Assembly (NCBI RefSeq): GCF_000182565.1
Contig: NW_015971550.1
Location: forward strand, 607,027 to 630,164
Length of the DNA: 23,138 nt
From: Spizellomyces punctatus DAOM BR117
Taxonomy: Eukaryota > Chytridiomycota > Chytridiomycetes > Spizellomycetales > Spizellomycetaceae
Direction: 5' to 3'
Below are positions 1 to 9,793 of the stretch, one piece after another. How positions within the stretch are numbered: the stretch's first letter is position 1; the number at the start of each line of letters is the position of its first letter. The position numbers and the translations under genes were made by a program. The notes under the pieces were generated by a model. The model was not told where the DNA came from, ran no database searches, and saw only the letters and a program-made list of their open reading frames with translations.

Positions 1-1171
1 GGCATCGGAAATCCATCTGATCAAAGAGAAGTTGTTAGAGTGACGAATTCCCTTAGGTGCAGAAAGCAATATAATCACCGACTCTGGTATCACGAGCTTA
101 TCCGTTTTGTTTGAGTAGTTCGACGATGGGTTGGCTCTCATTCATGAACCTGAGCAGAGTCAGTAATCTTTGTCGTGGCCAAAATAATGCAAGACCACCC
201 AAGTCTACCTACTTTGTATATTTTTCGCTGACACCAGTGGAATCCAATCCCGCACTCCCTTGTTGAATTTCTACCCTGCAGACATCACACAAAGGAACCA
301 TGTTCGCAGTTTTGTCCTTTATCGTGTAAAGAGGTCATTCCCAACATCGTGACCATGTCGAACGTTCTCAGAATCGAAGAATCCATACCAACATTGCAAA
401 ATCGAGTGCCGAGAACTCCTTGTTACATACTGGACACTTGTAAGGCATGTTGGCCATTTGCTACGGTGATCGGGACAATATATTATATCCAGCGCACGAA
501 TGTACGTCAAACGAGCAGGGCACAGAAATAGTACCATTTGAACCTCCTTCTCTATCATTTTCCCGATCTTGTAGATCTTCCATTTGACTACATCAACAAA
601 GTGCTTGTAATCGATATAGTAGTAAGATCTGTTGATCTTTCTTTGAGGCCTATTCTCCACCGCTGGACCGATCTGCTCCCCTCGCGCTTCGCTGCAGAAC
701 TCTATCAGAAGAAAGCTCGCCAACGAGTGTCACATCCAAGAACAGCTATCTTACACTTTCACGAGTCCATCCGATTTTAGCTTTCCGCAGACCTTGTGGA
801 GCTCTTTTGACTGTACTCTGAGTGCTCTGGCCAGTTCCTCATCTCGCTGGCTGCAAACCAATGTGGGATAAATTCAGCGAATGGTACACAGTTCCTGTCG
901 GACAATCAAGACTCTAGATAATGTCACAGACTTCACAGCCAGCCCATGAATCCACCATTTTCCCTTCTCAGTATGATGCACACTTGCTATACGATGGTTG
1001 TGGACATCAATGTCAAGTCATGGCAACTTACGAATTGACTCGAGACAGCAAGTCGAGCACTATTATGTGCTTTGGTTCATAGTAAGCCCGTGCTACTAGA
1101 GCGACGAGCTTTCGTAGAATTCCCTTAGCTGCTGCCGTTTCTTTGGCAGTTGGTGGTGCTATCGTCGACAT
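1..1171 (-). CDS. TFA1: TFIIE alpha subunit (Tfa1/GTF2E1), 3' end cut by window edge
   Basis: Large subunit of general transcription factor TFIIE, which joins the RNA polymerase II preinitiation complex and recruits TFIIH. Exons read on the minus strand: 1171-1032, 850-755, 691-535, 460-389, 316-213, 149-79 and 16-1 (partial). An N-terminal winged helix covers about residues 14-125, with the family-like stretches LVALVARAYYEP, LDLLSRVNS and SYYYIDYKHFVDVVKWK. A zinc ribbon follows, with CPVC at 140-143 and CDVC at 165-168, then FMNESQPIVELLKQ. The ATG at 1171 gives a typical N-terminus. Intron 1 is 181 bp; the others are 62-74 bp. Oddity: exon 6 does not stay open. After LLKQ the frame meets a stop, while the homologous continuation (TDKLVIPES) lies one base out of frame at an A4 run (plus-strand T4, 105-108). 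Family assignment is firm; integrity of this copy is uncertain. Confidence 0.92.
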
Positions 1172-1374
1172 CCTGCTCGTCAACGTTATGATGGAGAGGC
1201 TTTTGGGGGTTCAGTTCTGCTATTCAAGCGACTTCAGATTAGCAGGACGATTGATGAGTCATCACGCACCCGACCTTACAGGCTTTGCAAGATCGCCGTT
1301 CATTTTCGGCGAGCTTCACATCCAAACGAACGGCACACCACCTTGGACAACTGCGAGGTTAACGATGTGGCGAC
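1172..1374. promoter_or_regulatory. Shared divergent promoter region of TFIIE alpha and WDR24
   Basis: Only 203 bp separate the two divergent start codons (ATG at 1171 on the minus strand and at 1375 on the plus strand). It must hold both core promoters and both 5' leaders unless untranslated exons lie elsewhere. I see no convincing TATA box. The arrangement is a compact bidirectional promoter between two housekeeping genes. Confidence 0.6.
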
Positions 1375-4300
1375 ATGAAGAAGGCAGTGCTTTCCAACAT
1401 TGTGCCATCTAAAGGGTCAAGCATACGGCAACAGTTACTTGGCTCGACGGATAGTGGGGGACAGCCTTCCGAAACTGCCTCAACGTCGCGACATGGCGGT
1501 AATTGTTCGAGTTTCTTCCTTTTATTATGGCGGGTGGCTTTCATGTCTAACGATCTCCAATAGTAGGTGAGAGCCTCACAGGTAGCCAGTCATTGGCAAG
1601 CACGGGTCCAGGAGGCGATAAGACGGCAGTGCCCTCTACCTTACAGCGCCCAGTGCGCTTCCGGTTGACCGGAGCATTAAGCGCTCTATCGGCCTCTCCA
1701 GAGCAGGACTGGGTAGCAGTGGCCGGCCGAGAAGGTAGGGAGTGTAGGCTTTGGCAGTCAGAACTTTGGAGATTGGAGGTGAACTGATATGCGCCATTTC
1801 AGTCTTGAAGATATTATCTGTGTATGACAAGGATGTAAAAGAGGTCCTGAATCTTCGTGGGGGAGTCAAGCTCAACCTTAACTTCAGTATAAATGATGTG
1901 AAATGGGGAAATATATGTACGTATTGGCGTTTGCTTCAAGCAGCGCGAATTCCTAACCTAGTGATCAAAATACATAGTTGCCAAAAGCACAATAGCTACA
2001 GCCGCGACCAACGGTGCCGTGGCTATATGGGATTTGAATCGTCCAAATGCTCAGAAATTAGGTATTAATCAGCGAGATCCGTTCGCGGCACTTCTGTGTA
2101 GCTGATGACCCATCTTTAGAGAGGATATTGACGGAACACACACGGGCGGTGAATCGTATAAATTTTCATCCAACCGAACCTGTTCTTTTGTTGAGTGCTT
2201 CGCAGGACGGGACGATGAGACTTTGGGTAAGCATAGAGTGCACCCACTTCACAGTCTCCAAACTTACCTTTCCGCATTTAAGGACCTGCGCGCTAAAAGC
2301 ATTGCCCGAAACGCCTTTGAGGGAAAGGCCGAGAGTGTTAGAGATGTACAGTTTAGTCCGACGAACACGTTCGAGTTTGTAGCGGCTTTCGAGAATGGAA
2401 CTATCCAAGTAATAATATTGGGTTCGATGCAACAGAGGCCAGTCGTATTAACCCTTTCAATAGAAATGGGATATCCGCTACCCCACGCAATATGAGCGCA
2501 AATGGAGTGCCCACAATGGGTTGGCCCTTACGGTGGATTGGCACCCGGAGGGTCGCTGGGTGGCAAGTGGAGGGCGTGATCGACAGATAAAGGTCTGCAC
2601 TTAGCATGGGCATCTGAGTCCCAAGAGACCTTTATATACTGAGCTTCTATATTACTTGGACAGATTTGGGATATGAAGTCTGACAGCCGAAAGCCGCTTT
2701 ACGCGATTCAAACTATTGCGCCTGTGTCTCGTGTAAACTGGCGTCCAGGACATGAAAGTCAGCTTGCCTGCTGTGCCCTGTCAACGGACTTCCGGATCCA
2801 TACGTGGGATGTCGGAAGACCGTATATTGCCCAACATTCCATTGAGGCTCATGATGGAGTTATAACCGGTACGCAAGTCACTGCCGATGAATCTCCGCAT
2901 AACCGTTTGTGACTCTTCTTCAGGATTTTTATGGCGAGATGCGAATAGCATATGGTCCTGTTCAAAAGATCGCACTTTTGCACGCCATGATATCCGTACA
3001 GGCTACAAGCCTCTCAGTCTACTGAACACCTGCGCCGTGAATTGGAACGTCAATGGCGATATAACCTTTGCCATTGATGAGCGCCGACAGGATCCCGCGA
3101 TGGAAGACAGCAGGGCAATGCCCACGGGGTCAAATTATCCCCTGCGAAGAGCGTTTCGTAAACCGATGGTGCCCGAGCGCAGCACAAGCGATGATAAGGT
3201 GAGATTCTTCGAGCATTGCCTGTCCATTTTTCCCATCTTATACCTTGGCAATGCGAAATTTTACCCGCAAAAATAGATTCCGCAACATCGACCGCGTCAG
3301 AAAGTAGGCGTCGTGGATACCGAAACGTTCGATGACTATGCGTTTGTTGTGCTCGCTCAAGATTATGCGATAGAGAGCGACGATATTTGGTCGTCCTGTC
3401 AGCACAACGCGGAGGTGAGGGGGATATCATCAAAATAACGAAATCCCACCGCTGACCCTGGTGTAATTAGGTCGCCATAGATCTTGAACTGCACCGAACA
3501 GCACAGACATGGAAAATCTTGCAGTTATTGTACGGAACTGAACCATCGGAATCTCGGAATTTGACAAAACTCTTCGGACATCCAAACAAGCAGGATGACC
3601 ACAATTGGGATCGTCAAGCAGGTTCGCTGGAGGTTACTGTTAGAGTTTCCAATATCGGTCGCTCATCGTCTCATGTTTATAGGAAACACCCCCGTCGGCA
3701 GGGCTACAGACGTCGATCCCCAGTTAACTGTCGGTAGCGCGCAATCGGATTCTGCGCTGCTGACCGAGATGATGAGGCCAAATGCGGAAGGATGGATGAG
3801 AGACTACGTTGTGCCGCACGGGTCTCAGCGACGCGGTTCGCTATCACCACACCACGATCAACAGGAATTGGTCACGGAAAGTGACATTGATAGCGATGAA
3901 GGATATACGGAGGAAGAACAGCATGACGATGACGGAGATTCAGATGACTCGGAGTCGTCCTTCACATATGGCCTGAAAGTGGGCGCCGGACGAAGAACAT
4001 TGGCTCGTTTCGGAATTGGGACAAACAAAATCTTGAAGCCTTTTTATGGCGGAAAGTCAAACCAGAACCAGTCGCATAGCAAACGTGACAGCAGCAAAGG
4101 GAGACACAAGCATAGTCAACGCACGGTGAAGAGTGCCAAAGTTGTTCATCAAGACGTGGTGATTCCACTTTGGAATCCGGAGGACTTGGTGAGGGATATG
4201 TTAGAATACTATGCGGAACAAGCCAATGTCCAGATGTGTGCCACCATCCTGTTAGTATTAAAGGATCGAATCAGGGCAGGAGAGGAGAAAGAAGAGCTAT

Positions 4301-4925
4301 GGTTCTGTTCCTACATTGGTAAGAAAGAGAATTCGGTTCGACGACGCCCATCGCCCATTGATGCACTCTAATCTTTTGCAGATCTCTTGCATAGGTTTAA
4401 ACTTTGGACAGCTGCTACAGCAATTATTCGAGCGTGTCCTTTGGCCTCCGTGAGGGTTCGCAATCAGGTAGGAACGCTGTCTATGCATGCATTTCACAGG
4501 CGAATATTGATTGTCGCAATCCTGTGCCTAGGAATCCACAACACTCCACACAATATGTTGCCATTGTGGGAAGCCTATGCCGAACATACACACTCCAAAT
4601 TGGGCTTGCGAGAGTTGTGGGAAATTACAAAATCCTTGCTCCTTTTGGTACGTTGAAGCAATCCGGTTCTGAGGCCCAAACATACTAACCTAGGACACTT
4701 GCAGCCATAAAACAGCAAAAGGGTTGTATATATGGTGTCAAGGCTGTGCACATGGTGGACACCTAGACTGCTTAAAAGGTGAATTGGACAAGCTGGAACT
4801 CACTCGTCTACGCTGGTATTAACACACTGCGTTTAGAGTGGTTTTCGCATAGTTTAGAGTGCTGCACAGGGTGTGGGCATCAATGTGTATCAAAATTCTT
4901 TGCACTTCCACGCGGTGTATTATAG
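1375..4925 (+). CDS. WDR24: WDR24/Rtc1 (Sea2), SEA/GATOR2 complex subunit
   Basis: WD40 and zinc-finger subunit of the vacuolar/lysosomal SEACAT (GATOR2) complex, which activates TORC1 by opposing GATOR1. Sixteen exons: 1375-1498, 1567-1734, 1803-1916, 1978-2061, 2120-2226, 2283-2408, 2464-2592, 2664-2868, 2924-3198, 3277-3414, 3471-3621, 3683-4318, 4382-4467, 4532-4647, 4705-4805 and 4858-4925. They encode about 875 residues. Every junction keeps phase. WD repeats show LSASQDGTMRLWDLR, YERKWSAHNGL and SGGRDRQIKIWDM. An acidic, then basic, low-complexity stretch is encoded in 3843-4140. The C-terminus is the Cys/His-rich RING-like end: NQESTTLHTICCHCGKPM, WACESCGK, GLYIWCQGCAHGGH and TGCGHQC. 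Intron 14 contains a perfect TACTAAC branch site. The first acceptor (1563 or 1566) and the last intron (4806-4857 or 4816-4852) have alternatives. The gene is convergent with the F-box gene, 97 bp away. Confidence 0.95.
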
Positions 4926-5022
4926 GCAAGATCAATACGTAAGGGATTACTGTACAGTGAAATAATGGGTGTAACGCTAACGCTGACATACGTCGCATGA
5001 TGATCTCCATGACATTATGGAA

Positions 5023-6349
5023 TCAAAAAGATAATGGCTTCTTTGCAGGAGCCCTGCTGATTTCCAACCGTTCGTACCCTTTACAGATCAGTACATTTTT
5101 TAGCCTCTCAAAGTTACGGGGCGCCAACCCCTGAATATCCTTCATGACCACCTTTCGCAATTTGGCCATCCTTAATAACCAGTCCATTTCGCGACCGGAT
5201 GACAGTCTCATCTTGGATGCAACAAAGATTTCTAAGCTTTCACCAGAATGAGGATATGAGCCCTGATTTACCTCGGCCCAACCACCGCTCGACACCTTGG
5301 TTCCACTCATATCAAGTTCGCGAAGACGAGAACAACGAAATAGTAGCGGTCCAATGCAAACATTATCGAACTGAGGACAATCCCTCACGGAAAGTACTTC
5401 GAGAAAGGCCATGTCTCCCAGTGCAACAAATCCGACTTGTGCAATATTGAAACACTCGGTAAGATTCAGGTGTTTGAGGTGTCGAAATAGATGAAGAAAA
5501 ACGCATAGATCGGTGGAATTCAGTCGCTTACATCCGCTGAGGTTCAGCGTTTCGAGCTTTCCGTGGGTGAAGGTCAATCCATTGTTTCGACCCACAATGG
5601 CTAGTGTCTTGGTCAGATTTTCCAATTTATCACATCCGGAAAGGTCCAAGCTTCTCATATTTGGGCAATTACTGATAAGAAGAGCGATGGATGCAGATCC
5701 AAGAAACTTTGCAGGATCCCATGTATGTTGGAGGACTTGCACCGTCTCCACCCATTGCCGCGCTCCCCGCTGTGATCTCGATGGATTTCCCTCCAGTAAA
5801 AGACGTAGAGTTTCCACACGTATCATAGAGCAACAGGCACCCAAACTTGTCAGATCGAGATGCTTCCAGAAGGGCGCCATGCAAGCCGCAAAAGCAAACG
5901 ATGGCCAATACGCATACCAGCCCTTGTTCAGGAGTCGAAATTTGAGGACAGTAGGAAGATCATCCGCATACAACATGATCAATGCCAAGAGTTCGAGAGG
6001 TAAAGGACGGCGGGTCGTTTCTTTGGGCTCCTTGTTGTTCCCGCGAGCCAGCGGGGAGGCGGAGCACAATGGCTCTGCAGTAGTCCCCAATTGTGATTTA
6101 CTGCACAGGATGCGGCCGCGACGTGATGACTTTCGTGATATGAGATCCAACTGGTTCCCGTCCACTGATAACCAGAGACTATGAATACACCAAGCATGTC
6201 ACGTCGGAATATTCGCAAGGTTCAAACTCACCTCCTCCCAGCTCCTTTGTTTGCACGACATTAACAGTAAGAGGTTCCGATTTCGACAGCTTGAGACGAC
6301 GGCGACGACGAGGAGAGCCTATTATTCTATAAATCGTACTGACAAACAT
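5023..6349 (-). CDS. F-box/leucine-rich-repeat protein
   Basis: Predicted substrate-recognition subunit of an SCF (Skp1-cullin-F-box) ubiquitin ligase. Two exons on the minus strand, 6349-6232 and 6164-5023, encode 419 residues. They are joined in phase 1 across a 67-bp intron with a GTGAGT donor; the long exon by itself has no ATG start. The N-terminus carries an arginine-rich stretch (SPRRRRRLKLSK) that could be a nuclear signal. The F-box lies at about residues 92-134 (RPLPLELLALIMLYADDL, then FRLLNKGWYAYWPS). AMN1-type cysteine-containing LRRs follow at about 204-330: MRSLDLSGCDKL, LETLNLSGCKRL, LKHLNLTECFNI, LEVLSVRDCPQF and LRELDMSGT. The substrate cannot be read from sequence. Fold assignment is secure; no orthologue is claimed. 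Confidence 0.86.
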
Positions 6350-7216
6350 GTCTATGCCGAGGAGAAAGGAGCGAGGAAGGATGGTGTTTGAAGAACGCTT
6401 GAAGGCTGCGCACGCGAATACCAATATTTACGTGAAGGTCGCGGGGGTTACACGGAGGTGAATCTCGTGACCTCGCTATTAAAATCCAATAATCACAACT
6501 GCAACCTATTAATAGGCACAAGTTGGTTATTTGAATTATTTACTTATTTGACATCTTTTGAAAAGTGGAAACGAAATTAGAAACTATCTGCATAAAAACA
6601 ATAAGTCGACTTGCAAGAGGACCTGGTTGACTGGGATAGAGTTCCTTACTTTCGCAGCACATAGCCCCAACAGCTCGGTCACAATATTCTGTTAACTGTC
6701 TCTGCGGCTGAACAAGAACTCTACATAGGACATCTGACGGATATCTCACCATACCAGTCAGTATTTCACAGAAAGAAATTGTAGCGCCGGCCAGATAGCA
6801 GATCCAAGCACTGGATAGTCGCTTCCACAAGTTCTATTTGTACTTGGAAATGCCTTCGAGCGATGTGCGTTGGGAGAACAGACGCCGTACCCCGAGCCCA
6901 AAACATCACACCTAGGAAACCCTCACTCAAATCTATCAGAAACCTGCCTTGCAACCAGAGCGCACCGCACCGGTGAATTGCATGAAAAAGAATAGCATCT
7001 ATTTTAAGCATCCCGTCTATCAAAACCATTAAGTGCGCATGGTTTGACAGGCAAATGCTACTATTAATAGAGATAATGTCACTACTAATACGTTGAGAAT
7101 TTCGACCGACCATTAATGTTATTCAATGCCTCTGACAGCTGCTGCCATAGATAGGCAGCTGCACAGGAGGAGAACCCGATACGTCTTCGGCTGCCATCGC
7201 TTCTTAGCGCATTAAG
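6350..7216. other. Long intergenic region containing direct-repeat copy A
   Basis: An 867-bp gap between the divergent starts of the F-box gene and the ATPase-zincin gene. It must contain both promoters. The only clear structure is repeat copy A at 6518-6604. Two overlapping minus-strand ORFs (6540-6830 and 6766-7113) show no domain and no sign of conserved splicing, so I do not call them genes. Confidence 0.6.
6518..6604 (+). repeat. Direct repeat, copy A (87 bp)
   Basis: Begins ACAAGTTGGTTATTTG and ends AACAATAA. It matches 9896-9981 in the same orientation with five substitutions and one single-base indel (about 81 of 87 columns identical by hand alignment). Similarity stops abruptly on both sides. 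It lies about 170 bp upstream of the F-box gene start and about 610 bp upstream of the ATPase-zincin start. Confidence 0.9.
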
Positions 7217-9781
7217 ATGGCCCACATCCATATTCTTGAGCAACAGCACTCAAGTTATGTGAACGAATTTCTCTTAAATACACGCGGAATGCCTCCCTTG
7301 CCAGAGTGCACACCTGACCAAGACCCTCGCAAGGACTTGAACATTCACAGAACCTATCACGAGACATCGACATCGTTCACAACCCAGAGAGAATTCTTGC
7401 AGAACTGGATTGATCAATGTCGTTCATTGGCTAGAGGAGAACCTGCCTTTGTAGCAACGGAGTGCCGGGTTGGCAACGTCGGGAAGGTCAGATTCTTTGG
7501 TGTTTGTGATAAAACCACCCTATTGGCGTTGGGATACGTCTGTGAGCTGATTTTGACGGATCCGAAAGGGGAGGCTGCCGTCAGAACCTACTTTACCAAT
7601 TATGGGACGGTGCTGAAGCGACATATGATGGCAATGGGAAAATCCAGCAAACGCAATGACACCCGCAGTGCCGGCTATTTTGGGGAAGGGGTCAAGGTGG
7701 CTATTAACCGACTAACTGCCGAGGGTGCCCGCGTGCGATATTTCACTGGATGGAATCTGTGGACCTTTGAGTACGACCAGGAAGATATTTTACAACTCAG
7801 GTTCCAACACCTTTCCAGCCCACAGGCCACTACCGCAATAGTTGATCTGCTGAACGATTCCGGAGTACGCTTTCCTCTACGGCGAAACTTCACGCTTCGG
7901 CCCATTGACACCGCCGACTATCTATTCCTGCATCGAGCCGCATACCCGAACATCCAAACCAATATTCTAAGGACTACGGACATCGAAGTGATTGTTGATG
8001 TTCCGGAATTATTCGGCAACTTGTACGTGAAAGACATCAAATGCATCGCAGATACAGACCTCCGCGTGAAAGGCCGTGTGGACGGGAAGAGTGTTGAGTG
8101 GGGATTTGCTGTGAATTATATCGGGCCACAGACGAACTACAATTTGTTAGGGTTGAGTCGGGACCGAAACACTCTGTATCCGGGCAAAATCCTACGCTTT
8201 GTTCCCGGTTTATTCAGTTCACTCGATACACTGATCTCGCCAAGCGATAAGCGCACGTTCGCTGCCTATCTATTAAAGATGTTGATGCAGCAGTCTCAAA
8301 CATCTGGGGGGCTTTCCAACCAACTCCGCAACTCTAATGATAGAAAGGTCGACCAGATCTTTGCAGATTACATCTTTTTTGCCCTCGCATCGTCTGTTGC
8401 CATGCGTCCGCTAGTCGAAGACGATCTTCAGCACTTCTTTCCTTTCTTGAAATACGAGCAGGATGATGCGAAACAGGCAACTTATCTGGGAGCCTACGTC
8501 ATTGAAGTTCCGCAAGATGTGTTCAACATCCTTGAACTCTCCAGATTTTATCAGAAGCTTACCCAATTATGGGACCGGAAGAAAGAGGAGGCAAAACGAC
8601 AGCCTGACTATGACCTTTCGCCGATTGCCGCATTTGCAGATGATTTATGTAAAGCTATCTATTCATTCTTCCAAATCCCTCGTGAGGCCATCGCATTCAA
8701 GGCTTTCCCGATCAATCGCGAAAACCCGAACCAGACCGTTGTCATCGACGTCCCTGTTCCAAATCTTCCTAGCGGCAAGGGATATATCATTGACGGGAAC
8801 TTATTAAATCGACCCGCTGCACACCGAATTCAACGTAAGCAGACTGGGGAGAAATGTGATAGGACTGATTGTATGTGTGTGCAGATGTGCGTTATTGATG
8901 CGTTGAAGGTGCTTCTGTCAAACGGAAACCGTTCCATGCAACGTAAACTGGAGAAAACGATGTTGAGGAGGAGTTTAGAGGGCTTCATGCAAAACTTGCC
9001 CCCCTCTGTTGCGCAAGAAGAGGAAGAGCAGCAGAAGATTGGAAGCGCCTTCAGTAATCCGAGGGAGCAAGAGACGAATCCTGGTGGCACCCCTTTGCGC
9101 TCATCCTCAACAGGCGAAGCGGGCAATCGCCGCCATACGGGTACCAAAACTCAACCTCCACCCGATATTGCGCAGGACACCGGTGATGAAGGCCCTCGTC
9201 TTCCTGTCAAGCCAACTGACTTGGAATCCTTGGCGAATGATATTGTAAGAGACGTCCAAGAATATGCGCGCAATGCCAGCTCTAGTGCCCCAGACTCTAT
9301 CCTCCACGTCGCGAATCCAGTCAAGAAATGGAAACTGGTGACGTGTGACGGATGTCCTTGTTTGAACCTCGTAAAAGTTCACAATCTCTACATCGACGCC
9401 AATACCACTTCCCCACCCGGAGCAGAAATTCTTAACCTTCGTGATGTCTTCTGGGACCTCGTTCTCGCACCTCTGGCAAATCTCTTCAAATATCCGAAAA
9501 CCAAGGTGCACATATTTTGGGAAGGTAAGGGTTTGATAGCGTTCAACAAAGGCGGAATCCTCTACTACAACCTTCGATATTTTGATGTGCTGCACCGGAA
9601 GAGAGTCGAGTCGTATGAGATTCCGGAGGTTTTGATGTGGTGGTTCGTCATATTTGCCCATGAATGCGCACACAATGTAGCATCCGGACATGACAAAGAA
9701 CACGAATGGGCAGAGGAGATTCTGATTCAGAAACATTTATCAGATTTGATGGAGTTATGTACGACGTACAAGAACTATTAA
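7217..9781 (+). CDS. Intronless GHKL (Hsp90-like) ATPase with C-terminal HExxH zincin motif
   Basis: A single 854-residue ORF with no intron. The ATG at 7217 is preceded by an in-frame stop. The N-terminus looks like a GHKL ATPase: an N-box REFLQNWID (58-66), then NYGTVL (128-133), then MGKSSKRND and a glycine-rich ATP-lid motif GYFGEGVK (153-160). The aspartate usual in the DxG motif is not present at NYG. A central region follows. A hydrophilic segment at about 605-685 carries the E/Q run EEEEQQK. The C-terminus contains HECAH (815-819) followed by GHDKEH (824-829), a plausible zinc-binding HExxH metallopeptidase site with a further His ligand. ATPase-zincin fusions related to sacsin-like proteins are known in fungi and other eukaryotes; their roles are poorly understood. 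Substrate and function are unknown. Flanking direct repeats and lack of introns set it apart from all neighbours. Confidence 0.8.
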   Translation: MAHIHILEQQHSSYVNEFLLNTRGMPPLPECTPDQDPRKDLNIHRTYHETSTSFTTQREFLQNWIDQCRSLARGEPAFVATECRVGNVGKVRFFGVCDKTTLLALGYVCELILTDPKGEAAVRTYFTNYGTVLKRHMMAMGKSSKRNDTRSAGYFGEGVKVAINRLTAEGARVRYFTGWNLWTFEYDQEDILQLRFQHLSSPQATTAIVDLLNDSGVRFPLRRNFTLRPIDTADYLFLHRAAYPNIQTNILRTTDIEVIVDVPELFGNLYVKDIKCIADTDLRVKGRVDGKSVEWGFAVNYIGPQTNYNLLGLSRDRNTLYPGKILRFVPGLFSSLDTLISPSDKRTFAAYLLKMLMQQSQTSGGLSNQLRNSNDRKVDQIFADYIFFALASSVAMRPLVEDDLQHFFPFLKYEQDDAKQATYLGAYVIEVPQDVFNILELSRFYQKLTQLWDRKKEEAKRQPDYDLSPIAAFADDLCKAIYSFFQIPREAIAFKAFPINRENPNQTVVIDVPVPNLPSGKGYIIDGNLLNRPAAHRIQRKQTGEKCDRTDCMCVQMCVIDALKVLLSNGNRSMQRKLEKTMLRRSLEGFMQNLPPSVAQEEEEQQKIGSAFSNPREQETNPGGTPLRSSSTGEAGNRRHTGTKTQPPPDIAQDTGDEGPRLPVKPTDLESLANDIVRDVQEYARNASSSAPDSILHVANPVKKWKLVTCDGCPCLNLVKVHNLYIDANTTSPPGAEILNLRDVFWDLVLAPLANLFKYPKTKVHIFWEGKGLIAFNKGGILYYNLRYFDVLHRKRVESYEIPEVLMWWFVIFAHECAHNVASGHDKEHEWAEEILIQKHLSDLMELCTTYKNY

Positions 9782-9793
9782 CAAGAACTATTA
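9768..9793 (+). repeat. 13-bp tandem duplication across the stop codon
   Basis: ACAAGAACTATTA occurs twice back to back, at 9768-9780 and 9781-9793. The first copy supplies the last codons (KNY) and most of the TAA stop of the ATPase-zincin gene; the second is the start of the 3' untranslated region. It looks like a recent replication slip. Confidence 0.9.

Noticed and set aside
851-1031. Possible extra exon inside the 181-bp first intron of TFIIE alpha
   Set aside because: Joining 1032 directly to 850 gives LDLLSRVNSQRDEELARAL, which matches the family spacing without any added residues.
45-1130. Short shared string GAATTCCCTTAG near 47 and near 1118
   Set aside because: Only about 12 bp, one in an intron and one in coding sequence; consistent with chance.
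5513-6184. 223-codon plus-strand ORF
   Set aside because: Lies antisense within the coding exon of the F-box/LRR gene, whose frame carries clear F-box and LRR motifs.
6540-7113. Two overlapping minus-strand ORFs (96 and 115 codons) in the region between the F-box and ATPase-zincin genes
   Set aside because: No recognisable domain. The first overlaps repeat copy A and starts without a clear ATG, and no splice join gives a convincing protein.
9107-9736. 209-codon minus-strand ORF
   Set aside because: Antisense shadow of the ATPase-zincin gene, whose frame is continuous and carries the HECAH motif.
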